A stretch of DNA of 53,569 bases from UBA1275 sp038124025 (GTDB lineage Bacteria; Bacteroidota; Rhodothermia; Balneolales; Balneolaceae). A program made the position numbers and the translations under genes. How positions within the stretch are numbered: position 1 is the first letter of the stretch; every line of letters starts with the position of its first letter. The notes beneath the pieces were generated by a model, which saw only the letters and a list, made by a program, of their open reading frames with translations, ran no database searches and was not told where the DNA came from. Below are positions 8,669-16,038 of this stretch, in pieces. Where the stretch lies: NCBI GenBank assembly GCA_038124025.1, contig JAYPBC010000014.1, forward strand, positions 1 through 53,569, in the 5' to 3' direction.

Positions 8669-9752
8669 GATGATTTCAACTACCAGATTTTCTTTCTTTA
8701 TAGCCATTTTTTTAATTGGATGGGTGGCCTGTTCAACGCCCCCAACCCTGCAGGAAAGGGCTGAACAAGCAGATGCTCTAATCACGACAACCCTTGATGA
8801 AAATGAACTCCCGGGGATTTCGGTTACTATTCTAAAGGCAGGTAAACAGGTCTATTCTAAAGGCTTTGGCTTCGCAGACATAGAGGCCGAGAAAATGATC
8901 GATCCATCTACCACCCGGTTTCGGATTGGTAGCGTCTCAAAAACATTTGCCGCTTCTGCGCTCATGACCCTGGTAGAAGACAATAAGGTACATTTAGATA
9001 GCAGTGTCTATAGCTATGTACCCAATTTTTCTGAAAAAAAATGGACTATCACACCCAGACAAGTAGCCGGTCACCTCTCAGGTATTCGTCATTATAGAGG
9101 CGATGAAATGAACATAAATCGTTTTTATCCCACGGTAGATGAGGCGCTTTCTGTCTTTGAAGAGGATACACTCCTTCATGAACCCGGTTCGAAGTATCTT
9201 TATTCCACGCATGCTTGGACCCTTCTTAGTGCGGTGATCGAACAAGCAGCACAGACGCCCTATCTGGAATATATGCAGCAGTCCGTATTTGATCCGCTAG
9301 GCATGACCAGCACCCACGCCGAATTAAAAGACTTGGAAGGAGTCGAAAAAGTAAGCTACTATATGCGTGATTCTTTGGGTAGTCTAATACTTGCTCCTGA
9401 GGTTGATAACAGTTGGAAATGGGCTGGAGGCGGATTTATATCAACTACGGAAGATGTGGCTCGTTTTTTATGGCAACATGCTGAGGCATTGTATTTAACT
9501 GCTGAATCCCTCTCAAAACTAACAACTCCACAACAAACAACTAGCGGTGAATCCACCAACTATGGATTGGGTTGGTCTAACCGCAAAGATGCTCAAGCTA
9601 ATCGATTAATTGGTCATACAGGTGGTTCGGTGGGGGGTACCACTTTTGCATTTATGCAACCCAATAGCGGGGTTGTGGTAGTTATGACCACGAATGTATC
9701 AAGTGCTAGTTTTGGAAGCTTAGCCAATGACCTATTTGCCTTGTATCGGTAA
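8658..9752 (+). CDS. Serine hydrolase lipoprotein, beta-lactamase/class C fold
   Basis: 364 residues with a lipoprotein signal peptide (GWVACS, lipidated C25). S92-V-S-K95 is the nucleophile/general base motif, YST (YLYSTHAW) stands at the usual Tyr-x-Asn place, and HTGGSVGG replaces KTG. The body is short, as in D-alanyl-D-alanine carboxypeptidase-like or esterase members. It overlaps the M20 gene by 11 bases; the ATGs at 8658, 8661 and 8670 are all possible starts. Pairing with a dipeptidase suggests hydrolysis of peptide or amide substrates rather than antibiotic resistance. It ends 14 bases before the convergent M81 gene. Confidence 0.88.
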   Translation: MMNKMISTTRFSFFIAIFLIGWVACSTPPTLQERAEQADALITTTLDENELPGISVTILKAGKQVYSKGFGFADIEAEKMIDPSTTRFRIGSVSKTFAASALMTLVEDNKVHLDSSVYSYVPNFSEKKWTITPRQVAGHLSGIRHYRGDEMNINRFYPTVDEALSVFEEDTLLHEPGSKYLYSTHAWTLLSAVIEQAAQTPYLEYMQQSVFDPLGMTSTHAELKDLEGVEKVSYYMRDSLGSLILAPEVDNSWKWAGGGFISTTEDVARFLWQHAEALYLTAESLSKLTTPQQTTSGESTNYGLGWSNRKDAQANRLIGHTGGSVGGTTFAFMQPNSGVVVVMTTNVSSASFGSLANDLFALYR

Positions 9753-9766
9753 AAACTGCTTTAGCC

Positions 9767-11332
9767 TTAGTAGTCTATGGTTTTAGTATTAAAGGGATAT
9801 AACTGGTCAATTGGGCCGGTTTCGTAGTCTAAGGCGTTGAGTCGAATAGTACCAAACCAATCACCCGGAGCATCTACTACTTGGATAGTCTTGGCGTAGC
9901 CTGTTTCATCGAAACCACGTCGAAAATGGACTCTAGATTTAACTACAAATACCTCAAAATCGTCAGGATTGATAGGGCCAAATCGTAATGATTCTGGCCG
10001 GATAATTTGTTCGTAAGTTGGGGTAATAATAAGCACGTTATCGTTGCCAAAACCAATGGCAGCTACATGCTCATAGCCCCATTGTGGTCCAAAAAATAAC
10101 ACCTCACCGTCAATTTGGACCGGGGGCCCGGCTTGTTCACCCGTTATGCCACCTACTTTTCTGTTAAAACGATCCCCTGGCTGGGCATTTTGTTCCTTTA
10201 ATGCTTCTAAGGCAAATTCGTCTCGAAGAGCCGCGTACAATATCTTCCCCACCTCTTCATCGATTAATTCACTTAAAATCCATGTGGCATCTCCTGGCCG
10301 GTCTGAATAATCGCCCAGTGCAACCGGTGTTTGTTGATTAGCAATAGCTGTTTTTGTGATTTGGACAGCCTCCTTAGGCATAGGAAATTGTTGATCAACA
10401 AAATCCTCTCGCACACGCCAAATATATTCGGCCATATCATCGGCAATAGAGTCAGCCAGTACTTGGTCATTATTGGTGGTCACATGTACGGTGGTGCCAA
10501 TATCAGGTACATCCGACCAAGGAAATCCGTAGAAAACACTCACATAAACATCCTTATTTCTAGCTTCCCACCGCCTTGCTCGTTCCATAATATCCATAGC
10601 TGGAGACGTACCCGTCCATTGAAGAACGGTTGCCGTTACAACAGGCGGCTTCCTACTGGCTGATCTAGGAGCATACATCCCTTTTGACGTCTTATACAAA
10701 AACTCAGCCGACCGCTCGCCCTGTAAAAACGCGTCATAATGAGGGAAGCGTTTGGTTACAAATGCCGCATCGGCCCAATCCAAAAACTCTTGGTCTTCGT
10801 TTCCATGAAGATCAAAAGAAGCGGCAATTGGAACATCTGGCCCAACAAGTTCACGAATGCGTTTAGCTATTTCGGCCTCGGGCTTTGGAATATCGCGAAC
10901 CGCCATAGCACCGTGAAGCGCAAGATAAACCCCATCTACTGGGAGTTTAGATTCTAGGTCAGTTAAAATGATATCCATAAAATACTCGAAGCTTTCAAGA
11001 GTATTCCAACTTCGAGATGATCCTCCAAAAACAAAATCTGGAGAATTAATCCCTACCACTTCAACATCTCCTAAAACATTGGCTTTGTGTACAAACCCAC
11101 CAACGTATCCGCCTAGGTTTGTGCGGCCTTTACCAATGAGTTCATCGCCCGGTAAATAAGGACCGTTGGTCGTCCAATCTTCTATTCCAGCATCCCCTCC
11201 AGGACAAAATGTACAGGTCTCTTGTTGATATTTAATTACTGCAAATTTCTTTGGTTGGCTTTGTTGGGAACATGCGCTAAGACTTAGGAAGGTTAGCATG
11301 AAACCAGTTATGATTATTCTAAAATAATTCAT
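9767..11332 (-). CDS. M81 family metallopeptidase lipoprotein (MlrC-like)
   Basis: 521 residues, matching the M81/MlrC family (DUF1485 plus MlrC C-terminal region). Its founding member is the metallopeptidase that finishes degradation of linearised microcystin. Zinc ligands are visible as D174 and H176 in FDLHGNED and H198 in FPHYDAF. The family marker glutamate is E38 in QQETCTF, and LALHGAM is also present. The N-terminus is a lipoprotein signal (SLSACS, C21), so it acts in the envelope, unlike classical cytoplasmic MlrC. Most members are not microcystinases and the natural substrate is unknown. It sits among serine hydrolases, M20 and M24 peptidases and a gamma-glutamyltransferase, which favours peptide or amide breakdown. 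Confidence 0.9.
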   Translation of the reverse strand: MNYFRIIITGFMLTFLSLSACSQQSQPKKFAVIKYQQETCTFCPGGDAGIEDWTTNGPYLPGDELIGKGRTNLGGYVGGFVHKANVLGDVEVVGINSPDFVFGGSSRSWNTLESFEYFMDIILTDLESKLPVDGVYLALHGAMAVRDIPKPEAEIAKRIRELVGPDVPIAASFDLHGNEDQEFLDWADAAFVTKRFPHYDAFLQGERSAEFLYKTSKGMYAPRSASRKPPVVTATVLQWTGTSPAMDIMERARRWEARNKDVYVSVFYGFPWSDVPDIGTTVHVTTNNDQVLADSIADDMAEYIWRVREDFVDQQFPMPKEAVQITKTAIANQQTPVALGDYSDRPGDATWILSELIDEEVGKILYAALRDEFALEALKEQNAQPGDRFNRKVGGITGEQAGPPVQIDGEVLFFGPQWGYEHVAAIGFGNDNVLIITPTYEQIIRPESLRFGPINPDDFEVFVVKSRVHFRRGFDETGYAKTIQVVDAPGDWFGTIRLNALDYETGPIDQLYPFNTKTIDY

Positions 11333-11401
11333 CTTTGTGTGTGGTTATAATATAGAGTGGCTTTAAACAAAATTTACATAATGAGTTTATAATGAGTAAG
11401 A

Positions 11402-12793
11402 CTAGAATTTTGAGCCTCTAAGCCAAGTATCGGATCGCGCCCAGCTATCTTCGAATGCTTTAGTAAGTTGACGATCTTGTTTGCCCTGTCCCTCTAAGGC
11501 TTGTAGCAAGCCATAATAAGACCAACCATTGTTGGGATGATCTTGAAGAGCTTCCCTATATACTCGTTCAGCCTCAGGAAAATTATCTGTTGTAAAGTAA
11601 GCAGCACCTAACCAGTGCCTTGCTGCAAAGGGTAGGGGTTCGGGTTCGTCGTAGGTTAGTTGATCCTCAAATGAGACAGCTATCTTGAACGATTGAATAG
11701 CCTGATCAAGATTGCCTTGAGTCCAATGTAATTCTCCCTCAAGTATATGGGCTAAAGTACCGAGCAATAGATTAGCTGGATGAAAGCGAAAGCGGGCAGT
11801 AGAGGTTTCTGAGAGAGCTTTTATTTCGCTAACCATAGCGCTAGCAGTAGCCGGGTCTCCAGATTTGAGTGAGGCATATCCCATTGAGAAATTCCANNNN
11901 NNNNNNNNNNNNNNNNNNNNNNNNNNNNNNNNNNNNNNNNNNNNNNNNNNNNNNNNNNNNNNNNNNNNNNNNNNNNNNNNNNNNNNNNNNNNNNNNCTCC
12001 ATGTATGAGACGGCATGTGATTAATGTGACTTGCGCCGGGAATAGAACTACCTATATATTCAGCACATTCTAGCGCCTTATCCGGTCTTGTTGTAGATTC
12101 AGTAGCATGAATGTATAGGTGGCAAGCACCTGGATGGGTAATATCCAGTGACAGTACTCGTTCGAGTTCACCATGGATACGCTGAACATCCGGATCATTA
12201 ATATCTCTATACCCTCTCCTAGGTTCTAGTAAAAATAGGGCCTCGGCATGGAAGGTGCCTATATCTAAATCATTGGGATATTTTTGTGCAAGTTGCTCCA
12301 TCGCTTTGGCGTAGGCAGTATCACGAATTGCCTGGGTTTCGGGTTCATAGGTTTCGTGATATCGAACTGCCATAGCGGTAATCAGATCTGCTTCTTTTTC
12401 GGTAACGGTACCTTCTTGAGCTAATTTTTGCGCAGTTTGTATGGATGCAAAGGCTCTTGGCGCTTCAGCCTTTTGCATTTTACCATTTAAATAGGGGCCC
12501 CAAGCCCATGCTTCACCCCAGAAGCACATGCTACAATCCGGGTCTAGTTGTTGCGCTTGCTTGAAGGAGCGGGCAGCGTCTACTTTTGTAAAGGCATACA
12601 TCATTTGAAAGCCTTGATTAAAATATTCTTGCACCCCTTCAACCGTTGATGTTACAGGTCGGTTAAAATCTCCCAGAGCTTTTTCAAATAGTGGGAATGG
12701 TTCAGAAAAAGATGCAGGATAGGAAGGGCTTTGCGCAAAAAGATTTGAGAAATGAATGCATAAAAATAGTAGTAAAGAAGCTGGTTTGATCAT
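11402..12793 (-). CDS. Secreted TPR-containing protein, interrupted by assembly gap
   Basis: The N-terminus is a signal peptide (ends NLFAQ). It is followed by tetratricopeptide-like helical pairs: FNQGFQMMYAFTKVDAARSF, then CSMCFWGEAWAWGPYLNG, then RRGYRDINDPD, and near the C-terminus TTDNFPEAERVYREALQDHP with a paired second helix. This is a widespread secreted TPR family in Bacteroidota-like and other environmental bacteria with no assigned reaction. The N run at 11897-11996 breaks it after HMPSHTW. The frame happens to stay open, but relatives have more TPR units here, so the real gap is probably longer. The CxxC at about residue 88 is conspicuous but its role is unknown. TPR domains mediate protein-protein contacts. 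Confidence 0.75.
   Translation of the reverse strand: MIKPASLLLFLCIHFSNLFAQSPSYPASFSEPFPLFEKALGDFNRPVTSTVEGVQEYFNQGFQMMYAFTKVDAARSFKQAQQLDPDCSMCFWGEAWAWGPYLNGKMQKAEAPRAFASIQTAQKLAQEGTVTEKEADLITAMAVRYHETYEPETQAIRDTAYAKAMEQLAQKYPNDLDIGTFHAEALFLLEPRRGYRDINDPDVQRIHGELERVLSLDITHPGACHLYIHATESTTRPDKALECAEYIGSSIPGASHINHMPSHTWXXXXXXXXXXXXXXXXXXXXXXXXXXXXXXXXXXWNFSMGYASLKSGDPATASAMVSEIKALSETSTARFRFHPANLLLGTLAHILEGELHWTQGNLDQAIQSFKIAVSFEDQLTYDEPEPLPFAARHWLGAAYFTTDNFPEAERVYREALQDHPNNGWSYYGLLQALEGQGKQDRQLTKAFEDSWARSDTWLRGSKF
11897..11996. other. Assembly gap (100 N)
   Basis: Exactly 100 N inside the TPR protein gene; the true length is unknown. Confidence 0.99.
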
Positions 12794-12884
12794 TCGATGA
12801 TTGGGTATGTTAATTAAAAAAGTGGATATCTGTCTAGCATAACCGATTCCAATTAAGGTAGTATATAATTTTTCTGCAAAAAGC

Positions 12885-14027
12885 TTATCGCAACAATAGT
12901 TTAGCTATAGTGCTTAGCTGCATATTTGTCGTGCCTTCATAAATTTTACCGATTTTTGCGTCGCGGTAATATTTTTCTACAGGATATTCTTTCACGTACC
13001 CATTACCCCCGAATAAATCTATGGCCATTGAACTAACCCGCTCGGCTACCTCTGAGGAATAGAATTTAGCCATTGCGGCTTCTTTGAGGAAGTTTTTACC
13101 AGCCATTTTCAATCGGGCCGAATTGTACACAAGCAGTCGTGCCGTCTCTATATCGGTGGCCATTCGAGCCAACTGAAACTGAATTCCTTGATTCTCTGAC
13201 ACGGCTTGGCCAAATTGCTTTCGTTCTTTTACATAGGCTAAGGCAGCCTCGAAAGCACCTTGCGCAAGGCCAATCATTTGCGCGCCAATACCAATTCGTC
13301 CTTCGTTTAAGGTTTCTATGGCTACCTTGTACCCTTTACCGAGTTCACCTAGAATATTTTCTTTTGGTACCCGGCAATCTTCAAGTAAAATCTCACAGGT
13401 CGAACTAGCTCGAATACCTAATTTATCCTCCTTTTTAGCCACAGAGAATCCTTCGAAACTTCGCTCGACCACGAAGGCGGTGATTCCTTTGTATCCAGCC
13501 TCAGGATTGACCGTAGCAAACACAATAAAAATATCCGCTTCATTTGCGTTGGTGATCCAAAGTTTTGCGCCATTGAGAACATAGTGGTCGCCGTCTTCCT
13601 TAGCCGTGGCTTTGAGGGCAAAGGCATCACTGCCCGAACTGGCTTCTGAAAGGCAGTATGCACCTACTTTTTTGGTGGCGAGTTGAGCTAAGTATTTAGC
13701 CTGAATATGATCAGAACCAAAATTTAAGAAGGCATTGTTAACCAAGGTATTTTGCACATCCATAAAGACGCCCACGGATGCATCTACCCGGGAGAGCTGT
13801 TCAATCGAAACAATCGACATCATGAAGGTTCCGCCAGCACCATCGTATTTTTCAGGAATTTCAACACCCATTAATCCCATTTCAAAGCATTCTTCAATCA
13901 CGCTTTGTTCAAGTTTAGCCTGTTCATCCATTTTTTGCACAAGCGGCGCAATAGAGCTTTGGGCAAAATCAGCTGTGGCTTCTTTGAGCATCTGCTCGTC
14001 TTCGGTTAGTAGGGTAAGAGGTAACAT
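12885..14027 (-). CDS. Acyl-CoA dehydrogenase (short-chain/butyryl type)
   Basis: 380 residues, the normal length of a soluble acyl-CoA dehydrogenase, which introduces the alpha-beta double bond into acyl-CoA and passes electrons to ETF. The FAD/substrate signatures AYCLSEASSGSDAFAL and RKQFGQAVSENQGIQF are present. The catalytic base is E364 in KIYEGTTNMQ, the position used by short-chain and medium-chain enzymes. FGGNGYVKEYPVEKYYRDAKI is typical of short-chain/butyryl-CoA dehydrogenases. It stands alone. Upstream lies a perfect 7+7 inverted repeat (14062-14084) that could be an operator. It could feed the same branched or short-chain acyl-CoA pool as the IcmF gene at 33 kb; that link is inference. 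Confidence 0.93.
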   Translation of the reverse strand: MLPLTLLTEDEQMLKEATADFAQSSIAPLVQKMDEQAKLEQSVIEECFEMGLMGVEIPEKYDGAGGTFMMSIVSIEQLSRVDASVGVFMDVQNTLVNNAFLNFGSDHIQAKYLAQLATKKVGAYCLSEASSGSDAFALKATAKEDGDHYVLNGAKLWITNANEADIFIVFATVNPEAGYKGITAFVVERSFEGFSVAKKEDKLGIRASSTCEILLEDCRVPKENILGELGKGYKVAIETLNEGRIGIGAQMIGLAQGAFEAALAYVKERKQFGQAVSENQGIQFQLARMATDIETARLLVYNSARLKMAGKNFLKEAAMAKFYSSEVAERVSSMAIDLFGGNGYVKEYPVEKYYRDAKIGKIYEGTTNMQLSTIAKLLLR

Positions 14028-14061
14028 GGTTAGTTGAGAGTTTATAGATTTGCCTTTATTT

Positions 14062-14084
14062 CATGTGTTATGAATTTACACATG
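14062..14084. promoter_or_regulatory. Candidate operator upstream of the acyl-CoA dehydrogenase
   Basis: CATGTGT and ACACATG form a perfect 7-base inverted repeat with a 9-base spacer, 35 bases upstream of the acyl-CoA dehydrogenase ATG. The position suits a dimeric repressor such as a TetR or FadR type. No regulator gene is adjacent, so this rests on symmetry and position only. Confidence 0.35.
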
Positions 14085-14253
14085 TAAGCCCTTTTTTGTA
14101 GATATAAAATTAACTTTTTGTCATAAAAGCATATAAAAAATTTGATCTGAAATTGTGGATGGTTCAAATTTATAGAGATGTAGATTCGATAATCTAATGA
14201 TGTTTTAAATTAGCCATCAAATGATACTTGAATGTATTCACAAGATTAGGAAT

Positions 14254-16017
14254 CTAATAGCCAGCTGCTTGCCCATCCACTCTAGACTCAGAAGCGCCAT
14301 AATAGACTCCCGTATCTAGATCTTTCATAATAGCTTGGAATCTGCCGAAGAAGCCATTCCCAACAATAATTTTATGCCCCATCTTTTCTAATTTTTTTAC
14401 TACTAAAGGATCGATTGATGTCTCAATACCAACAATCCCAACACTTTTTGGATTAGATTGTAAACTATCAGTGGGCTCGGTTGATCCTGAATGATTCCAC
14501 CTTAGAGCGTCACCGGATTCTTGAAGATTCATACCAAAATCAATAATGTTGGTAATCAATGATACATGACCAAGAGGTTGATAGGCTCCCCCCATATTAC
14601 CTAATGTCATAAATGGCTTACCATCTTTCATAATAAACCCTGGAATAATGGTATGGAAGGGTCGTTTTCCGGCTTCGTACACATTCGGATGCATTGGGTC
14701 GAGTGAAAACAACTCACCTCTGTTTTGAAAGCTGAATCCTGTTCCTGGCACAACAAAACCAGTACCCATACCTCTGAAATTACTTTGAATCAGTGACACC
14801 ATGTTACCGTACTGATCCGCTGTAGTTAGGTAAATAGTATCGCCATCTTCAAGAACATCAACTCCTGTAGAAATGTCGAATCTTGCTGTATCTGAGATCA
14901 ATGCTCTGCGAATTTCTCCATATTCCTTAGACAGTAATGTTTCATATGGTATATCATGAAAAGCAGGATCAGCATAGTGTTTAGCTCTATCTTCGAATAC
15001 AATTTTCTTTGTTTCGATTAAAAGGTGAAGAGTTTCAGCACTGGAAAAACCAAGCTCTTTTAGATTAAATCCTTCAAGTATATTTAGCATTTGAAGTACA
15101 GCTGTGCCTTGTACATTTCCACCTACTTGAAAGACATCATACCCTCTGTAATTTACTGTTTGAGGTGTGACCCATTCCGATTCATGATTAACGAAATCCT
15201 CATATCGCAGATAACCTCCATTTTCTTTCATCCATGTGTCAATTTTTGTAGCTATTTCACCTTTATAGAATGCGTCTTTACCCTCTCTAGCTAATAATCT
15301 AAATGTATTAGCTAAATCTTTGTTTTTAAATATCTGTCCTTTTTTTGGCCCTTCACCATTTATGGTGAATGTTTCGAAAAAAGAACCTGGCTGGTTTTTC
15401 AACCAACGAGCACTTGATTGCCAACTTTTGGATATCGTCTCACTTACTGGAAAGCCATTTTCTGCATACCATATGGGTTCTTCTAATATTTCATTAAAAG
15501 GAAGTGAGCCGAATTTTTCATGCATATTGAACCAACCATCCACAGCACCTGGAACAGAAATAGACAATAAGTCATAGGGCGGAATCCTAGTTTCTTCTTT
15601 TGAATCTAGAATATTAATGAGCTCATCATAACTCAGCCCTAATGGGGATCGACCACTTGCATTAAGGGCATATAACTTGTTTGTCTCTTGATGCCAAATG
15701 ATAGCAAATAAGTCTCCACCAATACCATTTCCAGTTGGTTCCATGAGACCTATTGCTGCATTTGCTGCAATAGCGGCATCGATTGCATTTCCCCCATTTT
15801 TTAGAATTTGTAACCCAATCTGGGTTGCTAGAGGTTGGCTTGTAGCAACCATTCCTCTTTGTGCGATTATTTCTGAACGAGTAGAAATTGAAGGTCCAGA
15901 CTCTCTATCGATCTGGGCTTTTAAATGAGTAATTGAAGAGAAATTAAATACGATTAAAGCGATAAAAAAAGCGCTAAAGTTATTTGTATAATGATTCATA
16001 ATCTTAGATTTATCCAT
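14254..16017 (-). CDS. ggt: Gamma-glutamyltransferase
   Basis: 587 residues, full length for the Ntn-hydrolase gamma-glutamyltranspeptidase family, which cleaves glutathione and other gamma-glutamyl amides in the periplasm and self-cleaves into two subunits. The large-subunit opening is typical: MVATSQPLATQIGLQILKNG, then GNAIDAAIAANAAIGLMEPT and GIGGDLFAII. The autocleavage/catalytic threonine is probably T394 in DTIYLTTADQYGN, aligned with the TTHYS threonine of E. coli. GTGFSFQNRGELFSLDP and the GGAYQPLGHV segment complete the small subunit. A signal peptide precedes (ends HLKAQ); the ATG at 15999 is an equally good start. It ends a series of peptide-hydrolysing genes and marks the transition to the AT-rich island. 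Confidence 0.93.
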   Translation of the reverse strand: MDKSKIMNHYTNNFSAFFIALIVFNFSSITHLKAQIDRESGPSISTRSEIIAQRGMVATSQPLATQIGLQILKNGGNAIDAAIAANAAIGLMEPTGNGIGGDLFAIIWHQETNKLYALNASGRSPLGLSYDELINILDSKEETRIPPYDLLSISVPGAVDGWFNMHEKFGSLPFNEILEEPIWYAENGFPVSETISKSWQSSARWLKNQPGSFFETFTINGEGPKKGQIFKNKDLANTFRLLAREGKDAFYKGEIATKIDTWMKENGGYLRYEDFVNHESEWVTPQTVNYRGYDVFQVGGNVQGTAVLQMLNILEGFNLKELGFSSAETLHLLIETKKIVFEDRAKHYADPAFHDIPYETLLSKEYGEIRRALISDTARFDISTGVDVLEDGDTIYLTTADQYGNMVSLIQSNFRGMGTGFVVPGTGFSFQNRGELFSLDPMHPNVYEAGKRPFHTIIPGFIMKDGKPFMTLGNMGGAYQPLGHVSLITNIIDFGMNLQESGDALRWNHSGSTEPTDSLQSNPKSVGIVGIETSIDPLVVKKLEKMGHKIIVGNGFFGRFQAIMKDLDTGVYYGASESRVDGQAAGY

Positions 16018-16038
16018 TCATGTTCTGGCTATAAGAGA

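Noticed and set aside
13418..13663. Open frames overlapping the acyl-CoA dehydrogenase on both strands
   Set aside because: They are shadows of the real gene, without domains and with poor residue composition.
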